Positions 9,152 to 18,130 are shown, counted from the first letter of the stretch. The stretch: 64,000 bases of DNA from Paraburkholderia dioscoreae (GCF_902459535.1 NZ_LR699553.1:2914001-2978000), one strand, 5' to 3'. Translations and numbers: made by a program. The notes: generated by a model not told the origin, from the sequence alone.

Positions 9152-10693
9152 ATGACCGAACCGACCCAGCCTAGTGCGGCCCAGCCGAACGCCGTGCCCG
9201 AGGTGGACGACAACAAGATCATTGCCGAGCGCCGCGAAAAGCTGCGCGAACTGCGTGAGCACGGCGTTGCCTATCCGAACGATTTCCGCCCCACGCATCA
9301 CGCCGAAGATCTGCAAGCGCAATACGAGCACTCCGACAAGGAAGCGCTCGAAGCGAATCCGCTCGAAGTCGCGATTGCCGGCCGCATGATGCTCAAGCGC
9401 GTCATGGGCAAGGCGAGCTTTGCGACCGTGCGCGACGGCTCGGGTCAGATCCAGTTCTTCATCACGCCGGCCGACGTCGGTCAGGAAACGTACGACGCCT
9501 TCAAGAAGTGGGACATGGGCGACATCGTCGCGGCGCGCGGCGTGCTGTTCCGCACCAACAAGGGCGAGCTCTCGGTGCGCTGCACCGAACTGCGCCTGCT
9601 GTCGAAGTCGCTGCGGCCGCTGCCGGACAAATTCCACGGCCTGTCCGACCAGGAAATGAAGTATCGCCAGCGCTATGTCGATCTGATCGTCACGCCGGAA
9701 ACGCGCAAGACCTTCGTCGCGCGCACCAGGGCGATTTCGTCGATCCGCAAGTTCATGGCGGACGCCGACTTCATGGAAGTCGAAACGCCCATGCTGCACC
9801 CGATCCCGGGCGGTGCGGCGGCCAAGCCGTTCACCACGCACCACAACGCGCTCGACATGCAGATGTTCCTGCGCATCGCGCCGGAGCTGTATCTGAAGCG
9901 TCTGGTGGTCGGTGGCTTTGAGCGCGTGTTCGAGATCAACCGTAACTTCCGCAATGAGGGCGTGTCCGTGCGCCACAATCCGGAATTCACGATGATCGAG
10001 TTCTACGCGGCGTACACCGACTACAAGTGGCTGATGGATTTCACCGAACAGTTGATCCGCCAGGCCGCAATCGACGCGCTGGGCACGGCCACCATCACGT
10101 ATCAAGGCCGCGAACTGGATCTGGCCAAGCCGTTCCATCGCCTCACGATCACGCAGGCGATCCAGAAGTACGCACCGCAATACACGAACGAGCAACTCGC
10201 AGACAGCGCTTTCCTGCGCACCGAACTGAAGAAGTTCGGCGTGGATGCATCGCAGCCGCAGTTCCTGAACGCGGGCGTCGGTGCGCTGCAATTGGCGCTG
10301 TTCGAGGAAACCGCCGAGTCGCAATTGTGGGAGCCGACCTACATCATCGACTATCCGATCGAGGTGTCGCCGCTCGCGCGCGCGTCGGACAAGGTCGACG
10401 GCATCACGGAGCGTTTCGAACTGTTCATCACCGGCCGTGAAATCGCCAACGGCTTCTCGGAGCTGAACGATCCGGAAGACCAGGCTGCCCGCTTCAGGAA
10501 GCAGGTCGACCAGAAAGATGCCGGCGACGAAGAAGCCATGTTCTACGACGCGGACTACATTCGCGCGCTCGAATACGGCATGCCGCCGGCCGGCGGTTGC
10601 GGTATCGGCATCGACCGTTTGGTCATGTTGCTGACCGATAGTCCGAGCATTCGCGACGTGATTCTGTTCCCGCATCTGCGCCGCGAAGACTGA
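9152..10693 (+). CDS. lysS: Lysyl-tRNA synthetase, class II
   Basis: A 513-residue class II synthetase charging tRNA-Lys. The N-terminal OB-fold anticodon-binding region spans about residues 60-170. Motif 2 is FEINRNFRNEGVSVRHNPEF and motif 3 is GCGIGIDRLVMLLT near the C terminus. I chose MTEPTQPSAAQ at 9152 rather than the in-frame ATG at 9110, because the extra residues are not family-like. An intrinsic terminator follows at 10720. The order recJ-prfB-lysS is conserved in several beta- and gammaproteobacteria. Confidence 0.96.
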   Translation: MTEPTQPSAAQPNAVPEVDDNKIIAERREKLRELREHGVAYPNDFRPTHHAEDLQAQYEHSDKEALEANPLEVAIAGRMMLKRVMGKASFATVRDGSGQIQFFITPADVGQETYDAFKKWDMGDIVAARGVLFRTNKGELSVRCTELRLLSKSLRPLPDKFHGLSDQEMKYRQRYVDLIVTPETRKTFVARTRAISSIRKFMADADFMEVETPMLHPIPGGAAAKPFTTHHNALDMQMFLRIAPELYLKRLVVGGFERVFEINRNFRNEGVSVRHNPEFTMIEFYAAYTDYKWLMDFTEQLIRQAAIDALGTATITYQGRELDLAKPFHRLTITQAIQKYAPQYTNEQLADSAFLRTELKKFGVDASQPQFLNAGVGALQLALFEETAESQLWEPTYIIDYPIEVSPLARASDKVDGITERFELFITGREIANGFSELNDPEDQAARFRKQVDQKDAGDEEAMFYDADYIRALEYGMPPAGGCGIGIDRLVMLLTDSPSIRDVILFPHLRRED

Positions 10694-10719
10694 TCGCAGC
10701 GCGGTACAACACAAGCAAA

Positions 10720-10745
10720 ACGCCCGGTTCGTGCCGGGCGTTTTT
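10720..10745 (+). terminator. Intrinsic terminator of lysS
   Basis: ACGCCCGG and CCGGGCGT form a perfect GC-rich stem with a short TTCGTG loop, followed by a run of T. It starts 27 bases after the lysS stop codon. Confidence 0.9.
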
Positions 10746-10974
10746 CGTGGTATCGCGCAAAAAGTCATCTGGCGCTGACGGTTTGTAACTATCGGTAAAA
10801 AGTGCATACTGCGCGAGGATTCGGACGTGCGGCGCACTATGCAGGCACTTGCCTTGGACGCGGCGCCTGCATGATGATTGCCCGGATATCGTTACAAATT
10901 GAAACCCTTGCAGGATCGATTTGCCAGACACTTTGTCTATTAAAAGTCGACTCTGCTAAAGACGGAGGCCAAAA

Positions 10975-11721
10975 ATGGACAATCCAAACACGCAACCCAC
11001 CACGCAATCTCCACAGCCCGCGCAACCACGCCGGCTTCACCCGCTCGTCGCAACCGCCGCCGGTGCAGTGATCATCGCGAGCCTGGTCGCCACGGCGGCC
11101 GTAACGGGCCTGTTTCCGAAGGCATCCAGCAACGGCGCGCAAAGCGATCAGACGCAAGCGGCGCAAGTGGCCACACAAGGCACGCAGCCGGGCGTGGTCG
11201 ATTCAGCGGCACCGGCCAACCTGAGCGCGCAGCAGGCCGCCCAGCAGCAGGCCGCGCAACAGCCGCAACCGGCACCCGCACCCACTCCGGCGCCCGCGCA
11301 ACAGCAATACGCGCAGCAACAACAGGCGCAGCCAGCCCCGCAGCCGGCTCCTGACTACGCCCAGCAACAGCCCGCACGACCCGCCTACTGCTCGACGTGC
11401 GGCACGGTCGAAGCCATCTCGGCGGTACGCCAGGAAGGTCATGGCACGGGTATCGGCGCGGTCGGCGGCGCGGTGGCCGGCGGTGTGGTCGGCAACCAGT
11501 TCGGCAGCGGCGGCGGCCGCACCGCGATGACCATTCTCGGCGCGCTCGGCGGCGGCCTTGCCGGCAACTCGGTCGAAAAACATATTCGCAGCACGACGTC
11601 GTACTCGGTGCGCGTGCGGATGGAGAACGGCAAGATGCGTTACTTCACTTACCATGAAGCGCCGCCGTTCCAGCAAGGTCAGCGCGTGCGTGTGGAGAAC
11701 GGCACGCTCGTGGCAAGCTGA
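10975..11721 (+). CDS. Glycine-zipper (17 kDa antigen-like) envelope protein
   Basis: A 248-residue protein with an N-terminal signal-anchor (LVATAAGAVIIASLVATAAVTGLF, here residues about 24-47, broken by the residue limit to its hydrophobic core AAGAVIIASLVATAAVTG). A long Gln/Ala/Pro-rich linker follows to about residue 135. Next is YCSTCGTVEAISAVRQEGHG and a glycine-zipper pair (GIGAVGGAVAGGVVGNQFG, GALGGGLAGNSVEKH). It ends with a small basic-acidic beta domain (VRVRMENGKMRYFTYHE). This layout is known from SlyB/PcpB-type envelope proteins. The start has GGAGG eight bases upstream. It stands alone between terminators. It is probably anchored in the inner membrane with a periplasmic domain, since there is no lipobox. 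Confidence 0.85.
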   Translation: MDNPNTQPTTQSPQPAQPRRLHPLVATAAGAVIIASLVATAAVTGLFPKASSNGAQSDQTQAAQVATQGTQPGVVDSAAPANLSAQQAAQQQAAQQPQPAPAPTPAPAQQQYAQQQQAQPAPQPAPDYAQQQPARPAYCSTCGTVEAISAVRQEGHGTGIGAVGGAVAGGVVGNQFGSGGGRTAMTILGALGGGLAGNSVEKHIRSTTSYSVRVRMENGKMRYFTYHEAPPFQQGQRVRVENGTLVAS

Positions 11722-11767
11722 GAGCAGGTGTAGGCACCGGCAAACGGCGTTTCCAGCCGGCGTAAAG

Positions 11768-11800
11768 AAAAAGGCGACCTCAATTCGAGTCGCCTTTTTC
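11768..11800. terminator. Bidirectional intrinsic terminator
   Basis: AAAAAGGCGAC and GTCGCCTTTTT flank a ten-base loop. The A and T runs on both sides allow it to serve the plus-strand glycine-zipper gene and the minus-strand isc operon, which converge here. Confidence 0.9.
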
Positions 11801-11860
11801 TTTGTCGCAACCCCAGCAGCGCACGCAAACCGCTGACCGGCGTCGAAGCCTCAGAGACGC

Positions 11861-12058
11861 TCAATAATCCGCGTCTTCAATCCATGCAGCCTGAATCGCC
11901 TCGAGGATCTTTTCGTTCGACCGGTTAGGATCGTCGTCGAATCCTTCCAGTTCGGTCACCCAACGGTGCAAGTCGGTGAAACGCACCTGTTGCGGATCGA
12001 TGTCCTGGTGCTTGTCAGTCAGGGCCATCGCGATGTCTTGCGTATCGGTCCACTTCAT
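11861..12058 (-). CDS. iscX: IscX, Fe-S assembly accessory protein
   Basis: A 65-residue acidic IscX/YfhJ protein that binds IscS and is proposed to modulate Fe-S assembly. It begins MKWTDTQDIAMAL and carries the conserved DIDPQQVRFTDLHRWV and FDDDPNRSNEKILEAIQ; E. coli IscX is 66 residues. AGGAGG lies just upstream of the ATG. It is the last gene of the isc operon, 15 bases after fdx, and is followed by the bidirectional terminator. Confidence 0.95.
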   Translation of the reverse strand: MKWTDTQDIAMALTDKHQDIDPQQVRFTDLHRWVTELEGFDDDPNRSNEKILEAIQAAWIEDADY

Positions 12059-12073
12059 GGCTGCATCCTCCTG

Positions 12074-12415
12074 TTAGTGGTTTTCCTTCGCGTGATTGAT
12101 CGAGTAGCGAGGGATTTCGACAACCAGATCCTGCTCGGCCGGCACCAAGGCCTGGCATGACAGGCGCGAGGTGGGTTCGAGGCCCCACGCCTTGTCCAAC
12201 AGATCGTCCTCGTCTTCCTCGGATGGCGTCAAGGCGGCGAAACCCTCACGCACGATCACGTGACAGGTCGTGCACGCGCAGGACTTCTCGCACGCGTGCT
12301 CGATTTCAATGCCGTGTTCGAGCAGGCTGTCGCAGATGCTCTTGCCGGGCACGGCATCGATCACCGCGCCTTCCGGGCACAGTTCGACGTGAGGCAGCAC
12401 AACGATTTGAGGCAT
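12074..12415 (-). CDS. fdx: Isc-type [2Fe-2S] ferredoxin
   Basis: A 113-residue adrenodoxin-type ferredoxin that donates electrons during Fe-S cluster assembly. Cluster ligands are Cys42, Cys48 and Cys51 in ACEKSCACTTCH, with the fourth in RLSCQAL. It lies between hscA and iscX, the standard isc order. The gap to hscA is 148 bases, longer than the other gaps on this side of the operon. Confidence 0.96.
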   Translation of the reverse strand: MPQIVVLPHVELCPEGAVIDAVPGKSICDSLLEHGIEIEHACEKSCACTTCHVIVREGFAALTPSEEDEDDLLDKAWGLEPTSRLSCQALVPAEQDLVVEIPRYSINHAKENH

Positions 12416-12563
12416 ACATTTTCCGTTTGGGTCGGTGGCACGGCGGCCGCAAACAGGCTCCGTACCATTTTACTGGCGCCGCGAGGACTTTTTAAGTCCA
12501 CGCGGCGCGGTTCGGTTTCTTCGGCGGCGGCACGAGGCGGCCCGCCGGCCGCTGCCGCAACGC

Positions 12564-14435
12564 TCAGATCTCGTCGAGCTTGCGGCCGGCGAGCGCACGG
12601 CGAATGCCCTTGTTCATGCGACGGGCGGCGAATTCGTCGGTGCCTTCGGCGACAGTTTTGGTAGCGGCTTCGATCGCATCGACGTCGTCGCTTTGCGCGA
12701 CGTTGCGCAATGCATCGAGCAGCTTGTCGAGCTCGGCGCGCTCGCTGTCGTCGAGCAGTTCGGCGTCGGCGGCGAGCGCGGCGTCGGTGGCTTCCACGAG
12801 ACGCTGTGCTTCGACTTGCGCTTCGCGCAGCGCGCGCGCCCGCATGTCGATTTCAGCGGTCGAGAAACTGTCTTCGAGCATTCTGGCGATGTCGTCGTCG
12901 GCGAGGCCGTAGGACGGCTTGACCACCACCGACGCTTCCACCCCCGAGCCCTGCTCGCGCGCAAACACGGACAGCAGCCCGTCCGCATCTACCTGGTAGG
13001 TCACGCGGATACGCGCCGCGCCGGCAGCCATCGGCGGAATGCCGCGCAGCTCGAAACGCGCGAGCGAGCGGCAGTCGCTGACGAGCTCGCGCTCGCCCTG
13101 CACGACGTGGATCGCCATCGCCGTCTGGCCGTCCTTGAAGGTGGTGAAATCCTGCGCGCGCGCGACCGGAATCGTCGAATTGCGCGGGATGATCTTCTCG
13201 GTCAGACCGCCCATCGTCTCGACGCCGAGCGACAGCGGGATCACGTCGAGCAGCAGCCAGTCGTCGCCGTCCGCGCCGCGATTGCCCGCGAGCAGATCGG
13301 CCTGGATCGCCGCGCCGAGCGCGACCACCTGATCAGGATCGAGATTGATCAGCGGCGGCTGGCCGAAGAACGATTCGACCGCGCGGCGAATCACCGGCAT
13401 GCGCGTCGCGCCGCCCACCAATACCACGCCCTTGATTTCCTTTGTCGTGACCTTGGCGTCGCGCAGCGCCTTTTTCGTGGGGCCGAGCGTGCGCTGAACC
13501 AGCGCTTGTGTGATGGCCTCGAAAGTGGCCTCACCGATTGTCAGATCGATCTCAGTGCCGTTCGAGAGCGTGGTCTGCAGCCTTGCACTCGGCGCATCCG
13601 ACAACGCCTCCTTGGCCACGCGCACGCTGTCCAGCAGCAGGCGCACGTCTTCCGGTGCGAGCGTTTGCGGTGCAATGCCCACCTGCTCCAGCACGTGGCG
13701 ATATAACGCGTGATCGAAGTCGTCGCCGCCGAGCGCGGAATCGCCGCCGGCTGCGAGCACTTCGAATACGCCTTTGGTGAGCTTGAGAATCGACAGGTCG
13801 AAGGTGCCGCCGCCCAGGTCGTACACGGCGTACAGACCCTCGGAACCGTTATCGAGGCCATACGCAATCGCGGCCGCGGTCGGTTCGTTCAGCAGGCGCA
13901 GCACATTCAGACCCGCCAGACGCGCGGCGTCTTTGGTGGCCTGGCGCTGGGCTTCGTCGAAGTAAGCCGGCACCGTGATGACCGCGCCGACGAGTTCGTC
14001 GCCGAGCGTGTCTTCCGCGCGCTGGCGCAGCGTGGCGAGAATTTCGGCCGACACTTCGACCGGGCTCTTCACGCCGTCGACGGTACGGATCTGCACCATG
14101 CCGGGTGCATCGATAAAATCGTACGGCGCGTTTTCGGCGCCCTCCACTTCCGCCTTGCCACGGCCCATGAAGCGCTTGACCGAGACGATCGTGTTGCGCG
14201 GATCGCTCGCCGCCTCGGCCTTGGCCGTGCGGCCGATACGGCGGCCACCCTTTTCGAGGTAGCGCACCACCGACGGCAGCAGCGCATGGCCCTCTTCGTC
14301 GGGCAGCACGTCGGGCACGCCGCTGCGTACGGCTGCGACGAGGGAATTGGTGGTGCCGAGATCGATGCCGACCGCCAGACGCCGCTGGTGGGGCGCCGGC
14401 GCCATGCCGGGTTCGGAGATTTGCAGTAGGGCCAT
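12564..14435 (-). CDS. hscA: HscA, Hsp70-type chaperone for Fe-S cluster transfer
   Basis: A 623-residue specialised DnaK that, with HscB, helps move clusters from IscU to acceptor proteins. The ATPase motifs are VGIDLGTTNSLVA at the N terminus, YDLGGGTFDLSIL in the middle and VVLVGGATRMPVIRR before the substrate domain. The start MALLQISEPGMAP at 14435 fits HscA; upstream in-frame residues look like intergenic sequence. HscA proteins lack the long acidic C-terminal tail of DnaK, as here. It follows hscB with a gap of about 150 bases. Confidence 0.96.
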   Translation of the reverse strand: MALLQISEPGMAPAPHQRRLAVGIDLGTTNSLVAAVRSGVPDVLPDEEGHALLPSVVRYLEKGGRRIGRTAKAEAASDPRNTIVSVKRFMGRGKAEVEGAENAPYDFIDAPGMVQIRTVDGVKSPVEVSAEILATLRQRAEDTLGDELVGAVITVPAYFDEAQRQATKDAARLAGLNVLRLLNEPTAAAIAYGLDNGSEGLYAVYDLGGGTFDLSILKLTKGVFEVLAAGGDSALGGDDFDHALYRHVLEQVGIAPQTLAPEDVRLLLDSVRVAKEALSDAPSARLQTTLSNGTEIDLTIGEATFEAITQALVQRTLGPTKKALRDAKVTTKEIKGVVLVGGATRMPVIRRAVESFFGQPPLINLDPDQVVALGAAIQADLLAGNRGADGDDWLLLDVIPLSLGVETMGGLTEKIIPRNSTIPVARAQDFTTFKDGQTAMAIHVVQGERELVSDCRSLARFELRGIPPMAAGAARIRVTYQVDADGLLSVFAREQGSGVEASVVVKPSYGLADDDIARMLEDSFSTAEIDMRARALREAQVEAQRLVEATDAALAADAELLDDSERAELDKLLDALRNVAQSDDVDAIEAATKTVAEGTDEFAARRMNKGIRRALAGRKLDEI

Positions 14436-14585
14436 CTGGATCTTCTCGGAGCCGCTCGGCCCCGTCCTGAATTTTCGCGTTGCTGGATGTAATGCTACGG
14501 CGCTTCGGTTCGCTTCTGGTCGCCATCGCCGCGCTGATGCCGGCGATTTACGATGCACAGCGGGCGCACAGCGCGCTCGGGTTCG

Positions 14586-15113
14586 CTAGTTTTCGAGCCG
14601 CTCGATCTGCGTGCCGATTTCCGACGCCACCCGCTCGATGAACATCAACTGCCGCACCGCCTCGCCCGCCGCCTGGTTCGCGCCGCTGTCGAGCAAGGCG
14701 CCGAGCTTGTCGAAACGCATGCGCTCTTCGTCGCGCAGTTCGGTGAGCAAGGCGTCGAGCGCGTCGACGTTTTTGGCCGCGGCCGCGTCTTCGATGCTTT
14801 CACGCCATTCCATCTGCTGCATCAGGAACGCCGGCTCCATCGCCGTATTGTTCTCCGCGCCGACGTCGATGCCGCGCAGATGCAGCAGATAAGTGGCGCG
14901 CTTCAACGGATCGCGCAGTGTCTGATACGCCTCGTTCGTGCGCGTCGCCCATTGCATCGCAATGCGCTTTTGCGCGTCGCCGGCCGCCGCAAAGCGGTCC
15001 GGATGCACTTGCGCCTGGACCGTGCGGTACGCGTGATCGAGCGCCGAAGCGTCGAGCGCGAATTGCGCCGGCAGGTCGAACAGGTCGAAGTGGCTGTCGT
15101 TCAGCGAGGCCAT
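14586..15113 (-). CDS. hscB: HscB, J-domain co-chaperone
   Basis: A 175-residue HscB that delivers IscU to HscA and stimulates its ATPase. The N-terminal J domain (residues about 5-75) contains HPDR in VQAQVHPDRFAAAG, the J-protein signature. The C-terminal three-helix IscU-binding domain begins near residue 90 (MEPAFLMQQMEWRESIEDA). E. coli HscB is 171 residues. It is preceded by an intrinsic terminator (15219-15240), so it may need read-through or its own promoter. Confidence 0.95.
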   Translation of the reverse strand: MASLNDSHFDLFDLPAQFALDASALDHAYRTVQAQVHPDRFAAAGDAQKRIAMQWATRTNEAYQTLRDPLKRATYLLHLRGIDVGAENNTAMEPAFLMQQMEWRESIEDAAAAKNVDALDALLTELRDEERMRFDKLGALLDSGANQAAGEAVRQLMFIERVASEIGTQIERLEN

Positions 15114-15218
15114 CGGATAGAAAAAGTCCGTTCAGGAAAGCGCACCGGAGTGCAGTCTAAAAACGCGGCTCGACGAAGCGGAGCACAGCGGCATAGGCGA
15201 ATGCGCGGATCAAACTAA

Positions 15219-15240
15219 AAAGGCGGCCCGCGCCGCCTTT
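15219..15240 (-). terminator. Intrinsic terminator between iscA and hscB
   Basis: A 9-bp stem AAAGGCGGC/GCCGCCTTT with a four-base loop is followed on the minus strand by a T run (TTTTTAG). It lies about 30 bases after the iscA stop codon and about 105 bases before hscB. It could reduce expression of the chaperone half of the operon relative to iscRSUA. Confidence 0.8.
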
Positions 15241-15268
15241 GATCCGCTGCACGCGGAAATATCCCGAT

Positions 15269-15592
15269 CTATACGCGGAACGATTCGCCGCAACCGCATT
15301 CGTCCTTCACGTTCGGGTTGTTGAACTTGAAGCCTTCGTTCAACCCTTCACGCGCAAAGTCGAGTTCGGTGCCGTCGATATAGGCGAGGCTCTTCGGGTC
15401 GACAATGATCTTCACGCCGTTGCATTCGAAGACTTCGTCTTCGGGCGCGAGTTCATCCACGTACTCGAGCTTGTAGGCCAAGCCGGAGCAACCGGTGGTG
15501 CGCACGCCGACGCGCAGGCCGACGCCTTTACCGCGACGGTTCAGATACTTCTGGACGTGCTGTGCTGCCTTTTCGGTCAACGTAATTGCCAT
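15269..15592 (-). CDS. iscA: IscA, A-type Fe-S carrier
   Basis: A 107-residue A-type carrier that binds iron or Fe-S clusters and passes them to target proteins. The three ligand cysteines are in TTGCSGLAY near residue 35 and in the C-terminal CGCGESF. I chose MAITLTEKAAQ at 15592 as start; four more in-frame residues are possible upstream. It lies 156 bases after iscU. Confidence 0.96.
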   Translation of the reverse strand: MAITLTEKAAQHVQKYLNRRGKGVGLRVGVRTTGCSGLAYKLEYVDELAPEDEVFECNGVKIIVDPKSLAYIDGTELDFAREGLNEGFKFNNPNVKDECGCGESFRV

Positions 15593-15748
15593 AGCGTTTC
15601 TCATTGCGCAGGGCGTGCCGGCCGTTCGTCCGCCTGCTCACGCGCTGCTACCCTGCCTGCATCAAATATCGCTCGTGCCGGACGGCTGGTCTGAATTCGC
15701 GCCGTCCGCTTCGATTCACCTGAAACCGCGTTGCAACCCGCCGCTCGA

Positions 15749-16162
15749 TCAGGCGTGCTGCTTTTCGTCTGCAACGACGGCTTCGCCGTGGCGTTGCTTG
15801 TAGTCGGCGACCGCTGCCTTGATCGCGTCTTCCGCGAGGATCGAGCAGTGGATCTTCACCGGCGGCAGTGCCAGTTCTTCGGCGATCTGCGTGTTCTTGA
15901 TCGACATGGCCTGATCGAGCGTCTTGCCCTTCACCCATTCGGTGACGAGCGAGCTCGATGCAATCGCCGAGCCGCAGCCATACGTCTTGAACTTCGCGTC
16001 TTCGATGATGCCGTCCGCGCCCACGCGGATCTGCAGCTTCATCACGTCGCCGCATGCCGGCGCGCCGACCATGCCGGTGCCGACCGCATCGTCGTCTTTC
16101 GCGAAGGAACCGACGTTGCGTGGGTTTTCGTAGTGGTCCAGAACCTTGTCGCTATAAGCCAT
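15749..16162 (-). CDS. iscU: IscU, Fe-S cluster scaffold
   Basis: A 137-residue scaffold on which [2Fe-2S] clusters are built from IscS sulfur. Ligand cysteines are in GAPACGDVM, FKTYGCGSAIASSS and KIHCSILAED. The HscA-recognition LPPVK lies just before the last cysteine. It begins MAYSDKVLDHYENPRN, typical of the family. It follows iscS with a 71-base gap. Confidence 0.97.
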   Translation of the reverse strand: MAYSDKVLDHYENPRNVGSFAKDDDAVGTGMVGAPACGDVMKLQIRVGADGIIEDAKFKTYGCGSAIASSSLVTEWVKGKTLDQAMSIKNTQIAEELALPPVKIHCSILAEDAIKAAVADYKQRHGEAVVADEKQHA

Positions 16163-16233
16163 GATTAAACTCCTTGATCCGTTTCAATCTGCAATTTGCA
16201 ATTCGATGAATTCGACTTCGTCCAGACGGCGCG

Positions 16234-17457
16234 TCAGTGCGCTGCCCACTGGATGGTCGAAATATCGATCCCGTCCTTGTGCATTTCCCACAGCGGCGAC
16301 AAGTCGCGCAGCTTCGAAATCTTGGTCTTCAGCAGGTTGATCACGTAATCGACATCCTGCTCGGTCGTGAAGCGGCCCACCGTGAAGCGGATCGAGCTGT
16401 GCGCCAGTTCGTCGTTACGGCCCAACGCCCGCAGCACGTACGACGGTTCCAGCGAAGCCGACGTACAGGCCGAGCCCGACGACACCGCCACGTCCTTCAC
16501 CGCCATGATCAGCGATTCGCCTTCCACGAAATTGAAGCTGATGTTCAGGTTGTGCGGCACACGCTTTTCCATGTCGCCGTTCACATACACTTCTTCCATT
16601 TCCGACAGGCCGCGCAGCAGACGGTCGCGCAGCATACGGATACGTTCGTTTTCCGTCGCCATTTCTTCACGCGCGATACGGAACGCCTCACCCATGCCGA
16701 CGATCTGGTGCGTGGCCAGCGTGCCCGAACGCATGCCGCGCTCGTGACCGCCGCCGTGCATCTGCGCTTCGATACGGATACGCGGCTTGCGGCGCACGTA
16801 CAGCGCGCCGATGCCCTTCGGACCGTAGGTCTTGTGCGCCGAGAACGACATCAGGTCGACCTTCAGCTTTTGCAGGTCGATCGCGATCTTGCCGGTGGCT
16901 TGCGCCGCGTCGACATGGAAAATGATGCCCTTTTCACGGGTGATCTCGCCGATCGCCTCGATGTCCTGGATCACGCCGATCTCGTTGTTCACCGACATGA
17001 CCGACACCAGAATCGTGTCCGGACGCAGCGCGGCCTTGAACTTTTCGAGGTCGAGCAGGCCGTCGTCCTTGACGTCCAGATACGTGACTTCGAAGCCTTC
17101 GCGCTCGAGTTCGCGGCAGGTGTCGAGCACGGCCTTGTGCTCGGTCTTCACCGTGACGATGTGCTTACCCTTGCTCTTGTAGAAGTGCGCGGCACCCTTG
17201 AGCGCAAGGTTGTCCGACTCCGTTGCACCCGAGGTCCAGATGATTTCGCGCGGGTCTGCGTTGACCAGCGCGGCGACATTCTCACGCGCTTCTTCGACCG
17301 CGCGCTCCGCGTCCCAGCCATACGAGTGGCTGCGCGATGCGGGGTTGCCGAACTGCTCACGCAGGTACGGAATCATCTTGTCCACCACGCGCGGATCGAT
17401 CGGCGTCGTCGCGCTGTAGTCCATGTAGATGGGCAGATGGAGAGTGTCGTTATTCAT
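16234..17457 (-). CDS. iscS: IscS, cysteine desulfurase
   Basis: A 407-residue PLP enzyme that converts cysteine to alanine and supplies persulfide sulfur for Fe-S clusters and tRNA thiolation. The PLP lysine is Lys209 in SFSAHKTYGPKG, and the active-site loop cysteine is Cys331 in SSGSACTSASLEPS. The start MNNDTLHLPIYMDYSAT at 17457 has GGAG about six bases upstream; an alternative at 17478 lacks this. It is the second gene of the operon after iscR. Confidence 0.97.
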   Translation of the reverse strand: MNNDTLHLPIYMDYSATTPIDPRVVDKMIPYLREQFGNPASRSHSYGWDAERAVEEARENVAALVNADPREIIWTSGATESDNLALKGAAHFYKSKGKHIVTVKTEHKAVLDTCRELEREGFEVTYLDVKDDGLLDLEKFKAALRPDTILVSVMSVNNEIGVIQDIEAIGEITREKGIIFHVDAAQATGKIAIDLQKLKVDLMSFSAHKTYGPKGIGALYVRRKPRIRIEAQMHGGGHERGMRSGTLATHQIVGMGEAFRIAREEMATENERIRMLRDRLLRGLSEMEEVYVNGDMEKRVPHNLNISFNFVEGESLIMAVKDVAVSSGSACTSASLEPSYVLRALGRNDELAHSSIRFTVGRFTTEQDVDYVINLLKTKISKLRDLSPLWEMHKDGIDISTIQWAAH

Positions 17458-17531
17458 CAATTGCTCCGGGGACGTCATGTGCTCTGGCTTCTGGGTTCCT
17501 GATCAGGCTGCGGTGCTGCTTTGCACCATGC

Positions 17532-18062
17532 CTAGGAACCGGCCATGTTGAAAACGGAATTGGGCCCTTTCGGCGCCACGCGGACGGGTTCGACCGCCGG
17601 CGCCTCGTTGCGCCTGTCGCGCAACACAGCCGGCGACCCTTCGCGCGAACGCTGCTGATCGACCAGATCCTTCAGGGAGACCGAATCGAGGTACTCGACC
17701 ATTTTCTGGTTCAGCGTGGACCACAGTTCGTGCGTCATGCAGTGGCCGTCGTGCTGTTTGGTGCCCTCGCACGAGCCCTTGCCGCCGCACTGGGTGGCGT
17801 CGAGCGGCTCGTCGACCGCGATGATGATGTCGGCCACGGTCACGTCTTCAGCGCGGCGGGCCAGATTGTAGCCGCCGCCCGGTCCGCGCACGGACTCGAC
17901 GATCTCGTGACGACGCAGCTTGCCAAACAGCTGCTCGAGGTACGACAGGGAGATGTGCTGGCGCTGGCTGATACCCGCAAGCGTCACCGGGCCCTGCTCC
18001 TGGCGCAGTGCCAGGTCAATCATCGCCGTGACGGCGAAACGGCCTTTCGTGGTGAGTCTCAT
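17532..18062 (-). CDS. iscR: IscR, Fe-S-sensing Rrf2 regulator
   Basis: A 176-residue Rrf2-family repressor that, with a [2Fe-2S] cluster, shuts down its own operon when clusters are plentiful. The winged helix covers about residues 1-65 (MRLTTKGRFAV, HISLSYLEQLFGKLR, GPGGGYNLAR). Cluster cysteines are Cys92, Cys98 and Cys108; the last gap is four residues longer than in E. coli, where they are 92, 98 and 104. I chose the ATG at 18062, since a TTG at 18089 would lie inside the operator. Two IscR-type operators lie directly upstream. Confidence 0.96.
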   Translation of the reverse strand: MRLTTKGRFAVTAMIDLALRQEQGPVTLAGISQRQHISLSYLEQLFGKLRRHEIVESVRGPGGGYNLARRAEDVTVADIIIAVDEPLDATQCGGKGSCEGTKQHDGHCMTHELWSTLNQKMVEYLDSVSLKDLVDQQRSREGSPAVLRDRRNEAPAVEPVRVAPKGPNSVFNMAGS

Positions 18063-18078
18063 ATGTGTGGGAACCGCA

Positions 18079-18130
18079 ATTCTCGACAAGTTTTGTCAAG
18101 TATAAATACATGACCGATTTAGTCAAGTAT
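18079..18130 (-). promoter_or_regulatory. iscR promoter with two tandem IscR-type operators
   Basis: On the minus strand a -35 TTGACT (18121-18126) and -10 TATACT (18099-18104) are 16 bases apart. Two 25-base sites match the type 1 IscR consensus. Site 18106-18130 (ATACTTGAC...GGTCATGTAT) fits about 23 of 25 positions. Site 18079-18103 (ATACTTGAC...TTGTCGAGAAT) fits about 21. They are spaced 27 bases apart and cover the promoter, as expected for autorepression. Confidence 0.88.
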
